Shown piece after piece: positions 20,038-29,800 of a stretch of 64,000 nt of DNA (its first letter is position 1; each line of letters starts with the position of its first letter). The notes under the pieces are model-generated. The model was not told the origin of the DNA. It was given only the letters and a program-made list of their open reading frames with translations, and searched no databases. This stretch comes from Saccharomycopsis malanga (lineage: Eukaryota; Ascomycota; Saccharomycetes; Ascoideales; Saccharomycopsidaceae), in assembly GCA_004014935.1 (NCBI GenBank), contig CP025321.1, positions 2,542,001-2,606,000 of the forward strand, read 5' to 3'. Made by a program: the position numbers and the translations under genes.

Positions 20038-21621
20038 ATGGCTAATACTAGTGAGACTGTTTTGTCCGAGACGACCATTAATATTGACGACTTCAATGTT
20101 GTCACAGAGGGTTCCGCAGATATTCTTTTTCCAAAGAAAGAAAATGTGTTTTACAATCCTATCCAGCAATTCAATAGAGACTTGAGTATTACTGCCATAC
20201 GAGCCTGGAGTGAGTTATATCTTAAGGAAATCAAAATCAAGAGCAAAAAAAGAAAAATCGATGCGGTTGCGCAAGAATCAAAGGACGAATCAAAGGCCGA
20301 ACAAAAGGCCGAGCCAAAGACTTTTGTTCCTAAAATCAACATCTTGGAAGCATTATCTGCAACTGGCCTTCGAGCTATCCGGTATGGGAAAGAAATACCG
20401 AACATAGGCACTGTTTTTGCCAACGACTTGCTTCCTGCAGCCGTGGAAAACATTGACAGAAATATTAAGTATAACAAGGTGGAAAATGTAGTCAAGTCAA
20501 ATTTGGGCGACGCCAATAAGTTCATGTACATGAACATTGGGAAACATCGGTTCCATGTTGTGGATTTGGACCCTTATGGGACAGCAGCACCTTTTATTGA
20601 TGCTGCTGTGCAGACCGTGGAGAATGATGGCTTATTGTTGGTGACATGTACTGATTTGGCAGTGCTTGCTGGAAATGGATATCCCGAGAAATGCTATGCC
20701 CTTTATGGTGGCAATAGTGTTAAATCAGATCCAACACACGAGTCTGCATTGAGATTGGTGCTTCAAATGATTGCTGCCAGTGCAGCAAAGTACAAGAAAA
20801 GTATTGAACCATTGTTATCTTTGTCAATTGACTTTTATGTGCGGTTATTTGTTAAGATCAAAGTCTCGCCTGCGCAAGTTAAAAATTTGGCCTCTAATAG
20901 CATGATTAACTACTTGTGCAGTGGCTGCAATGCTGTCCATTGCCAACCCATGGGTAAGATGGTGTATCGTGACAAAGATGCCAATGGCGATTTGACAAAA
21001 AACCCTAAATACAGCTGGGCCCAAGGGCCTCCAGTAGGCACTCATTGTGATTTTTGCGGCTCAGTACATCATATTTGCGGCCCAATGTGGGCTGGTAAAC
21101 TACATAACAAGGAATTCTTGAGCAAAATCCTAGAAATCAATGAGAAACACCTTACAGATGACATTTACAAAACAAGAAATAGAATAAAAGGAATGGTTAC
21201 CTTAGCGTATCATGAGCTTGAAAATGCTCCATTTTATTTCTCCCCATCTAGTATTGCTGGTATTTTGAAAATTCCTTGTCCATCAATCAACGTAATTGTC
21301 TCGGGGATTGGAAGCTGTGGGTATTCAGCATCTTTGACCCACGCGCACCACGGTTGTATCAAAACAGATGCTCCTTGGAAGGTGATTTGGGAGATTTTCA
21401 AAAAGTACATACAACAGAACGAGTTGATTAAGGACATTTCCAAGCTCAATGAGAACGCCAGTGGGTACAAGATATTGACTAAAGAGATATTACCTGATTT
21501 GGAAGTCAAATTTGACAAAAACAACGTTTCCAAAGATATTGACGATTTGAGAAAGGTCAAGATTGTCAGATTCCAACAAAATCCAGAGAAAAATTGGGGA
21601 CCAAAAGCTAGACCCCAGTAA
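20038..21621 (+). CDS. TRM1: tRNA (guanine26-N2)-dimethyltransferase
   Basis: Trm1 dimethylates G26 of nuclear and mitochondrial tRNAs using S-adenosylmethionine. The 527-aa product carries the SAM-binding motif ILEALSATGLRAIRYGKE, then VFANDLLPAAVENIDRN, then the catalytic DLDPYGTAAPF and the family block CTDLAVLAGNGYPEKC. A zinc-binding half follows (CSGCNAVHCQP, HCDFCGSVHHICGPMW). An N-terminal KFN/NPIQQFNRDLS-type block also fits. A lysine/glutamate-rich insertion (about residues 65-95, with two KAE-K repeats) is species-specific. The ATG at 20038 is the first in frame; a GTG three codons earlier is discounted. Yeast Trm1 uses alternative starts for mitochondrial targeting, and I see no clear second start here. 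No CTG codon is used. Confidence 0.95.
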   Translation: MANTSETVLSETTINIDDFNVVTEGSADILFPKKENVFYNPIQQFNRDLSITAIRAWSELYLKEIKIKSKKRKIDAVAQESKDESKAEQKAEPKTFVPKINILEALSATGLRAIRYGKEIPNIGTVFANDLLPAAVENIDRNIKYNKVENVVKSNLGDANKFMYMNIGKHRFHVVDLDPYGTAAPFIDAAVQTVENDGLLLVTCTDLAVLAGNGYPEKCYALYGGNSVKSDPTHESALRLVLQMIAASAAKYKKSIEPLLSLSIDFYVRLFVKIKVSPAQVKNLASNSMINYLCSGCNAVHCQPMGKMVYRDKDANGDLTKNPKYSWAQGPPVGTHCDFCGSVHHICGPMWAGKLHNKEFLSKILEINEKHLTDDIYKTRNRIKGMVTLAYHELENAPFYFSPSSIAGILKIPCPSINVIVSGIGSCGYSASLTHAHHGCIKTDAPWKVIWEIFKKYIQQNELIKDISKLNENASGYKILTKEILPDLEVKFDKNNVSKDIDDLRKVKIVRFQQNPEKNWGPKARPQ

Positions 21622-22277
21622 ATCAAATGAGATTTTAATAGTTTAATCTAGATCAAAGTTAACAGTAGAGCTAATTTCAAGATATTCAAATCCACAATTG
21701 CATCTTTGTATTTTTATTTTTATTTCTTTTCATTTTTTTTTCATGTTTTATGCCCATTTGGTTTACTGTTAATGCTTACGAATCCTTAATTTGCACATTG
21801 CAAAGATGTATTGTTTCAGATATGTAGTCGTTAAGCGTAATGAGTGTTTTTTTGCACATAAAAACTAACCAGGATTGTACTTTGCCCCAAAAGTGTTTCA
21901 GGAATGATTCAAATACGAATTGAACTCATTGTGAATAAGGGCCAATTGCATTATAACTGATTGACATCTAGGGGAGGATCTATGCCATTGATTTACATAA
22001 TGCACGTTTCCAACACTTACCTGTAGATTAGCACCAGCTTATAATACATTAGTATATCGTTTCACTGAGGCATAACTAAAGTATATTACAAGTGTAATAA
22101 ATCAAATATTAAGCAAAGTATTACTTGCTGGAGCTTCAAGTCAAATAGAAGAATAATTGCGGGCTTAAATCCTGCAATTTTTGCGGAGTTTCTAAAGATC
22201 CAAGATGGATATAAGATCGGCTATGGCACTGACGGCTGTTCAAGTGTTTACGATGGCATGATCCATAGCAAAAATCG

Positions 22278-22385
22278 GTCAAGCTTGACATCGTCATCTT
22301 TATAAAAATGCGTCCAGGTCAACATGTATGCCGCTAAAAATCGCCTATAGGCGATCACCAAGTTAAGGTAGAACGAACCTGGACG
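22278..22385. repeat. Cluster of perfect palindromes and an inverted repeat
   Basis: GTCAAGCTTGAC (22278-22289) is a perfect 12-bp palindrome. ATCGCCTATAGGCGAT (22340-22355) is a perfect 16-bp palindrome. It sits centrally between the arms CGTCCAGGT (22311-22319) and ACCTGGACG (22377-22385), so 75 nt could form a stem with a nested hairpin. The density of symmetry is unlike other intergenic DNA in the window. Function is unknown: it could be a structured RNA, a protein-binding array or a remnant of a DNA element. Confidence 0.8.
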
Positions 22386-22899
22386 TTTTATCGAAGATAT
22401 AATTAGTTGCAGAATAAAAAATAAAATCGATGGGCTTTTTGCCTTAAAAGGTATGAAAATACAAATAAAAAATAAATCTACAATCAAGAAATGGAAAAAA
22501 ACGCTGTGAACTGCATTGCCTATCTTTCCTCTTCAAACTATAGTTTGATGATCGCCGTTGACAAGTTAGACAACCAGACTAATGATAACATGCATTAAGC
22601 TATTTCCAAGGTGAATGACATTTCGATAACCCTTGGAACTAAGCGTGCCAAATGAATTGATCTAAAAACAAGACTATAGTAATGCCATGCTCAAATATTT
22701 GCCCAAAGGGGCCTAAAAGTGAGCTTCCATGTGGATCAACAGAGTGTTTACTGTACAGAGTGATGGACTAAAGAAGGCATGGAAGATCGGCGCTTAATCT
22801 CAGAGAAAATCGTTATAATATGCGATGCCTTCAGTGTAGGAAATAAAAATGGTAAAAGATTGTTACCATATTTAACAGTAAGTTAATTGGTAAAAAAAT

Positions 22900-22910
22900 A
22901 AAAAAAAAAA
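22900..22910 (-). terminator. RNA polymerase III terminator of the tRNA gene
   Basis: On the minus strand the tRNA is followed, after one C, by an uninterrupted run of at least ten T residues, the canonical Pol III stop. Confidence 0.85.
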
Positions 22911-22911
22911 G

Positions 22912-23028
22912 TGTTGACAATGAGACTCGAACTCATACCTCCTAGGAGACCTGCTAGTCCTTTTGATTGGTAGAAACCAACCTTAGGCCCTGAAACAGAC
23001 GCGTATTCCACAATTCCGCCATGCCAAC
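22912..23028 (-). tRNA. tRNA-Leu-type gene, anticodon CAG, 33-nt intron
   Basis: The acceptor arm GTTGGCA (23022-23028) pairs fully with TGTCAAC (22913-22919), followed by discriminator A. The D stem GCG/CGC, the T arm ATGAG-TTCGAGT-CTCAT and a long variable arm (CTCC/GGAG) make it a class II tRNA. The anticodon stem TCTGT/GCAGG forms only if a 33-nt intron (22956-22988) is removed one base 3' of the anticodon, the standard position. The loop is then T33-CAG-G37. The internal box B (AGTTCGAGTCT) and a T10 terminator just after the gene suit RNA polymerase III. A73, G37 and the variable arm are leucine-like; yeast serine tRNAs carry G73. The D loop (GGAATTGTGGAATA) resembles bacterial or mitochondrial leucine tRNAs more than usual nuclear ones. 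The mature RNA is 84 nt before CCA. Confidence 0.85.
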
Positions 23029-23343
23029 TACTGCTTGAATACTTTTATTCTGGGTTTGCCTTGAATTCTAAGGCATATAGCTTGTTAGCAAGGCCTTGTT
23101 TTGGCATGTGCTATTCTTTTCAGCTTGTTCTGACCTTGTTTAGCTGTTGTGGTGCAACACATTGAAAGTGACACCCGCGCATCGTGCACTCCAACAATAG
23201 GCGTAACGTAGTTTCGGGTCCTAGATATCGCATTGTCTTGGGGCTTAAAAACGCTGGAAGACGCATGCTGCTGCATGTTACTGCATGTATATCAATCCAA
23301 AGGGAAAGGATATCCCAATTTCTGATATTGAATACTGAGATTA

Positions 23344-23771
23344 ATGATCGATAAAGGATGTTTTCAAGAAGCTAAAACCTTCGAACTTTGTAAATATGTT
23401 GATAAACAATCGTCAATTGAGGGGAGTGTAGAACTTGGCATATGTACAGATCTACAGAAAGTTCAAAACAGGTTGTTTTCAAAGGAAAAACAGGTTGACG
23501 ATTGTTTAGTCTTACATGTTGGTTTAAGTTTAGGATAAGTCGACAAGACCACCATCAGAGAACAATGAAGCCAAACTGGCCCAATAACTCGCGGATATAT
23601 CAAAGCCTACTGGGCTAATGAGCGTATGTCTAAGACACCTGTGAAACATTTGCTGATGTTTGACAGCCATCCAGTTGAGCCGACAGAAAAGGTCTCAGAT
23701 GTATTGCGGTTAGACCCAAACTTTAATGTAGCGTTTGGAGTTAACAAGGAATATAATCGAAGATTACGTTA
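23344..23771 (+). pseudogene. Decayed reading frame of unrecognised family
   Basis: One frame stays protein-like over about 428 bp but carries two in-frame stops (TAA at about 23536, TGA at about 23566). The first part (64 codons from ATG) is followed by about 10 codons, and then by a 67-codon stretch containing TRGYIKAYWANERMSKT and SHPVEPTEKVSDVLRLDPNF. Codon composition looks like coding DNA, and the same frame continues across both stops, which suggests a gene lost by point mutation. I recognise no family and see no mobile-element ends. It might also be chance open sequence. Confidence 0.4.
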
Positions 23772-24463
23772 ATCAGATCCTCGCTGATAAGAACCATTTT
23801 TTCTCGGCTTTTAGACAACATAGGTTCCTAAATAGTTCATATTTTGCACAGAACAAGACCTGATCTAACTTTTATTGTCAGCAATAATAGCTGCTCATTA
23901 AAATTGTAAAACAACTACATTGACTATTAGAATTTCTTGCTTATTATAGTTGGAAATTCAAAAAAAAACAAAATGCGATCTTTTTCTGTAAAAATGCGTT
24001 GTATCGGATCGTAAATCTTAGACGTATATTATAAAACTGGTGATTTGCTGTGGTCCGGCTAGGCAAAACTAATGACTATACAAACTGTGGTCTGGTGATC
24101 TGCAAATACGCTTGTATTGACGCGCAGTAAAGAAAACCCCGAAGACAAGATGATGATACTTTCGAGATTATCTAGTCTAGGAACATTATGCGCAAGAAGC
24201 GTCTTCAGTTTTTTGCAAATTGGCCGTTAACAAACGACCAGAGTCAAAATAATGGACCCGAAACTGGATAAAATAGCGATTTCTACAATTTAAAGGAAAA
24301 TCCTTGAAAAGTAAAATGGTAATAGCTATAGAAAACCCCGAAGGAGTTTACGGCTACTGTAAAAAGCGAAATTAACTAATATACAATATTGTGAAAAAAA
24401 AATAAAGAAATAGAACTGTACTGATGTAGACAAACAATGGCCATAGTCAAACCATGGCTTCAA

Positions 24464-26158
24464 TTATTCGAACACCTTCCATTGAAAATAATAGCGAATG
24501 CCTCCTAGATTCTGATATCCCCCAGGACCAATGAAGAGCTTTGCACCGTTATGAAATGCGGCTTCAAACAACACTTGCTGCAGAACATTAAGCCTGATCA
24601 AAAAACAAGTTGCCGTTTTTTGCTGTTCGTCCTTCAATTTCTTCAACCAGACATAATACATTGTTGGAGAGACTTTTTTGAAGTTTAGCAAAATGTGAGA
24701 AGGGATAATTTTCAGTGAAAGAACTCCAAAAGCTTTTTCGATATTTTCAAAGCCACACAGTACGTCTGAAGCACTTCTTTTGGGATTCTTGTCGACCGTG
24801 AGGATGTCTGAAGCGCTTTTTTTGGCATTGTTGTCAACCGTGAGGATGTCTTCAGTATCCTGTACTTTTTGCAAGTTATGAACGTAGCTGTAGTCTTTGT
24901 ACTTGTTATTCATATCCATGATCAAGTCATATAGTTTGAAAGTGAGAAGTTCTTGACTGTTGACCTTTTTGCGTGAAGTTTTTTCACAGTTTGAGTCATT
25001 ACCAAATGGAAAATCGTCCTCTTTTGAAGGATGGAAACGGTCAAGCGTATCCAATTGCCGTTTTACATCTGGATTAGACCTAACACTTTTTTTGTTTATC
25101 ATAAAATGATACGGAACAAATACTTCTCGTAATCCCATCTCCAAAACTTCATCTTCAACTGACCTTGGTTCAGCTTGAAACTGCATCTTTTGTAAAACAT
25201 TTGTTATTTTCTTGTCCTCTTTGTCTAGTAAATCAGAATTATCTTTGTCTCTTGATACATTATCTTCTTCTCTGGCCAACAAAAGCTCATAGTCCTCTAA
25301 CAAATCGCTACAAAGTAAGTCGTTGTCTCCAGGAAAATCTTCATCACTGGTTTCAACAAGCTTACGTCTATTCTCACCCTGCTCAGCTTGCGTCAAAAAC
25401 GCCAAATTGTTCTTGACAACATCTCTCACAGCAAACGACCGATTGGGTATTGCTTGCAGCATCGGTATTCTCTTTCTCATATCATAATTTCTTATAGATT
25501 TCTTGTCCCTTAGCGTAGCAGCTCCTGTTTCCGACTCCCCCCTTTGGCTCTGAAGTGGGGCATCTTTTGATGCTTCCAAGTCACGCAGATAGTTGGATTC
25601 AGAATTTTCATCAGAGGAAATTGTGTCTTCTTGAGAGACGCCAAACATTTGATGTCCAAGCGCAGACATGTCACTCAAACTTATTTTATTGGGGGTGGTC
25701 TGCACTTCTGTCTTTTCCAAAGGCATCAGAGAAGCCACTATTTCTTTTCTACGTTTGGACGCTTTCAAGCCAAAAACATTGTTTTCCTTATCTGAATCAG
25801 TTCCATAAAACTCTTCCTCGCTATTACTTTCGTCTTTATCACTACGTTTCCAGCCAGTTACATAATGTTCCCGCCTGGAGTCAACAGGCTGTGTTACCAG
25901 AAAGTTATGGGAAATATCAGTGATTTTGAGCATAGAGTGTTGCTTCCTGCTCTGATTAGTTTGTGATAACAAGCCAAGAGGCTTCCTCTGTGGCCCACTA
26001 ATCTTCTTCTTGGGCTTGGTTATTCTATTATCATCAACCATGGCGTTTCTTAGAAATGTCAGCGGAGATGTCGATGCATTTCCAAGCCTACCTTGCTCTC
26101 GAAGTCTCTGCAGGCCCCACAACAGCTGCCGCCGCCTATTTCGTAGTTCCTCGGCCAT
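24464..26158 (-). CDS. Unrecognised 564-aa acidic protein
   Basis: I do not recognise this protein. The ATG at 26158 (MAEELRNRRRQLLWGLQRLREQG) is the first in frame. The N-terminus is a basic amphipathic helix followed by a Lys/Arg-rich segment. Residues about 100-350 are acidic, Ser-rich and probably disordered (NSEEEFYGTDSDKEN, SDEDFPGDNDLL). The C-terminal 90 residues look folded and are hydrophobic and aromatic (VLSLKIIPSHILLNF, MYYVWLKKL, TATCFLIRLNVLQQVLFEA, GPGGYQNLGGIRYYFQWKVF), so this is probably the conserved domain. A 14-residue unit (ILTVD-NAKKSASD type) is duplicated before it. The layout resembles nuclear adaptor or chromosome-associated proteins, but nothing decides that. It runs in the same direction as SGD1 downstream. 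Confidence 0.8.
   Translation of the reverse strand: MAEELRNRRRQLLWGLQRLREQGRLGNASTSPLTFLRNAMVDDNRITKPKKKISGPQRKPLGLLSQTNQSRKQHSMLKITDISHNFLVTQPVDSRREHYVTGWKRSDKDESNSEEEFYGTDSDKENNVFGLKASKRRKEIVASLMPLEKTEVQTTPNKISLSDMSALGHQMFGVSQEDTISSDENSESNYLRDLEASKDAPLQSQRGESETGAATLRDKKSIRNYDMRKRIPMLQAIPNRSFAVRDVVKNNLAFLTQAEQGENRRKLVETSDEDFPGDNDLLCSDLLEDYELLLAREEDNVSRDKDNSDLLDKEDKKITNVLQKMQFQAEPRSVEDEVLEMGLREVFVPYHFMINKKSVRSNPDVKRQLDTLDRFHPSKEDDFPFGNDSNCEKTSRKKVNSQELLTFKLYDLIMDMNNKYKDYSYVHNLQKVQDTEDILTVDNNAKKSASDILTVDKNPKRSASDVLCGFENIEKAFGVLSLKIIPSHILLNFKKVSPTMYYVWLKKLKDEQQKTATCFLIRLNVLQQVLFEAAFHNGAKLFIGPGGYQNLGGIRYYFQWKVFE
24764..24847 (-). repeat. 42-bp coding tandem duplication
   Basis: A 42-bp unit occurs twice head to tail with a few substitutions and encodes the 14-aa duplication (SDILTVD-N-K-SA) in the unknown protein. 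The length keeps the frame. Confidence 0.9.
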
Positions 26159-26829
26159 ATTGTTCAAATATGTCTCATCTAGTTTGTATATAGTTATTAT
26201 TCAATGTTGTTGCTCATCTCTGAAATAAACGCGTCTATATGATAATTACATGTACCGACTTGACGGGTTTTTCAATTACTTTTCAACGTATAAAAATTAG
26301 TCTAAACTACGCCTTTAAAGGATGGCAAAAGCTAACGATTTTGTTGAATAGGTAATTCAAAGGATGTCTGAGAAAAGTCTCGTACTGATTTAAGTGATTA
26401 ATCCGAGATACTCATTTAAGTAATTAATTTGAGATATTAATTTAAGTGATTAATCCGAGCGATGACTAAGAAGGTGTTTTCTAACAAGTTGAATATTTAA
26501 ATACCGAGATCGTCTCCCTATCTGTGTTTATGTTATATATTTTAACTTATATATGATAGATATATATATGGTGATATAGGAAATTAAATAAAATGTCAAG
26601 TGAAAGAATTATGAAATTACAACAGATTTCACTCAATAAATCAGTATTTAGAATATATAGTTTTAATACCCTCAATATTGATAAGACACTGAGCGTTAGA
26701 CATAGGTAAATCCGTGCTATTCTTGGCAATAGCAAATTTCTGCTAAATAAGTATTGTACATCTTGTAGAACCCATATTTACATCACTTGCAATGGTCTAT
26801 AATACATGTATTACAATGTTCATATCAGT
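26159..26829. other. Intergenic region between SGD1 and the unknown gene
   Basis: No gene is recognised. It contains a 26-bp repeat in three copies, an AT-dinucleotide tract near 26555-26575, the 3' end of SGD1 and the promoter of the unknown minus-strand gene. Confidence 0.6.
26388..26465 (+). repeat. 26-bp tandem repeat, three copies
   Basis: ATTTAAGTGATTAATCCGAGA-type units start at 26388, 26414 and 26440. Copies 1 and 3 are closest; copy 2 has a few changes. The repeat lies about 230 bp upstream of the minus-strand gene starting at 26158. Confidence 0.9.
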
Positions 26830-29800
26830 CTATATGAAATCATCAGTCGCATTGTCGACGTTTTTAGTTTCGCATATATAATCAATAGCCCAAAAGGTTC
26901 GTTTCTGATACTTTTTCTTCATGAAAGAAGAGCTCTTGACGTTTTTTTTCAAAAACAACTGAACACCCTTCAACAAAATAGGGTCAGCAATCTTATCAAA
27001 CCTTTGCTCAAGCATCTTGACTTCAAATTCTGCTTTACTCTTTTTTGCGCCTTCAGGTTCACTTTTCTTGATGACCTCCTCGAAAAAGGTGATGAACAAA
27101 ATTTCCAAAAACAATCTGGTGTCTTCGTTAATTGTCAAAAAATTAACAACTCTGAAAAGATTGAGATGTAAGGAACCAAGACCCATTAAAAACCCGTAAA
27201 TTTTGGCAGAGTTGATCAATTTTTGCAACTTGATGTCTTCGGATTCATCCTCATTATCCAAATTAGTTTTGATGCGTGATCTGAAAACATCCTCACCATC
27301 ATCTTCATCATCACTATCATCCTCATTATTCAATTGTTTGATAAAGTTCCATAAACAAAATTGAAATGTTTTTCTGAAACTATGTTCTGCACATAGTTTA
27401 CCAGCCAAGAGACCATAAAACTTATTGAATCCTGGCTCAAGTTGTTGGCAATGTAACAAGATAGCAGGTATTTCCCGTTGTTGAGATCTTTTCAATTGTA
27501 ATTTGTCTAACTTTGTAAACGCATCGATATAATCATCACTGGACATTATACTAATGAAAATGGCACGTCTAATGTCATTATTCATACGATGAGCTCTAGC
27601 CAATTCATTCCAATTAGGTTCTGATGAATCAAGAACATCATTGATAGCTTCAGCATTGACATTCTCAAAAGTGACATCTTGTTCCGTATCTGTTTTGGCC
27701 TCAGTGGCCACGCCACCTTTACCTTTCCAAGCAGAACCTGTGAGCCACCATTTACCGAGCTTGTCGACATCATGTATATCATCCAAACTGACAGTTAAAG
27801 GATCGTGGATTTTGTTATTGTTAATAGTGCCTAAAAACTTTTTCATCTTTATGTTTAACTGATAATTGTTTTCACTATTTTCATTTTTTCTCATTTTATT
27901 ATTTTTCAAATCCTCAATAGATTCAATCAAAAACTCGGTTCTTGGACTCAACTGCTTTCCTTTAGTGTTTTCATAGACTAATGACACAATTTCCTTTAAA
28001 GCTAATGGGTCGTCGGATCTGAGTTGATTTCCACTATTTCTTATTAAACGTAGCAACAATTCAGAATTAAATTCATTGAGATCCTTCACTAGTAGTCTGA
28101 TGATGTCATAAATTAAGTTACAGTTCACCACCTGTAAAGTGTAGCAAAACGATAATAAAGACAATAAATTGCTGGATTCTTTTTGTTTGTCTTCCATGTT
28201 TCTCTCGTGGAACTTTTCAAAATTCTCCACAAGTGATTGTATGAAAAACCCAAGAAACTCAGATCCTTGTAATCTATAGATAGCTGCTACAAGCGCAGAA
28301 TGAAGCACTACAAAACTATCCATAAGTTTAGTCTGCAAATATATACTTTCAAGGACTGTTTTTGTTAAAATCTCACTAACCACCCGTCTTGGGTTGTCCA
28401 AATATAACGAGTTGATCTGATTGCCAACAACCAAAATATTGGCTTCAGATAACTTGTTCAACTGCCCTTTGATAGATCTTTGGATTAATAACTTGTTTTG
28501 ATCTTCTGCATCAAGCTGCTTCATTCTCAATGCCGGTGGCACATATTTCTTGGGTTTATCATCAGATGCTACTGGGGCTACAAAAGGATTCTCCTTGACT
28601 GTAGGTTGCTCTACCAATTCCCTTGCGTCTTGCTCATCCTCCTCCTCACTATTTTCATCTCCAGATAAACTTCCATCTTCTCCAGGAGTATATTGATCCA
28701 TAAAATCTAACCCATCGAACAATCCACCAATTATGTCATCATCATCGGCCTTCTTCATATTCATTCCTTTCAAACCCAACTTTTTAGCATAATACTTCAT
28801 GTCCTCTTCATCCTTTTTCATTTCGTCCATGAGAAAACTAGGCGTAGCAAGTTTTTTTGATTCTTTCTTATCTTTATTAAACTTCTCTCCTTTGTTGCCG
28901 GGATTCTCTTTGCCCATTTTAGCCTTTTTCAAAGCCGCAAACACTTCTTCAGCTGTCTGTGGTTGATCTGGACCCTCTAAATCACTTATTTCTTCACTAT
29001 CTCCAGAAAAATCTGAGAGATCTGACTCATCGTTATTATTATTATTATTATTTCCATTCAATTCTTCCATTATTTCTTTTGCTGTTTTAGCTTTTGATTT
29101 TGCAACACTCTTGATCTTATTGCTGTCCCCTGATTTTGCCTTTTTTAAAGCAGCAAATACTTCCTCTGGAGTCTTAGGTTGATTCGGCCCTTCCAAATCA
29201 CTATACTCTTCATCATCACCAGAAAAATCAGAAAAATCAGATTGATCATTTTCTTCATGTTTAGTAGTTCCATTCAACTCTTCCATTATTTCCTTGGCAG
29301 TTTTTGGAGCAGTTTTTTTACTAGCATTCTTCTTCGAACTGGACTGGCCTAACTTGGCTTTCTTCAAAGCTTCAAATACCTCTGCTGCAGTCTGAGGTTG
29401 ATCTGGGCCGTCTAAATCACTCATGTCATCGCTGTCACCCGAGAAGTCAGACATGACATCTCCAAAACCATCATCCTTTGAAACTTTCAACCCATCCATT
29501 ATTTCTTTGGCTGTCTTTGGTTTTTCCTTTGGCATAGATTGGGGTTTGGACTTAGTCTTGACCTTTTGGCCTGCTTTTATTCCCAGTTTTTTATTTTTCA
29601 AAGCTTCAAACACTTCTGCTGGTGTCTGGGGTTGATCTGGATCATCAAAATCGCTTAAGTCGTCCTCGTCCTCCTCTTCTTCAAAATCATCGGAATCGCT
29701 TGGTAAATTGTCTCTTTCGTCAAAAAAGTCTTTCTTTTTGTAGGCCGGATTGACTCTCTTGACTTTGTTTAGTGATTCGTCAAACTTTACGGTCTTTTTA

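Larger units (their letters stand above)
21622..24463. other. 2.8-kb region between TRM1 and the next gene
   Basis: The two flanking protein genes converge on this stretch. It contains a dyad-rich block (22278-22385), a tRNA gene (22912-23028) and a decayed reading frame (about 23344-23771), all described separately. The remaining sequence has no recognised feature. Confidence 0.65.
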
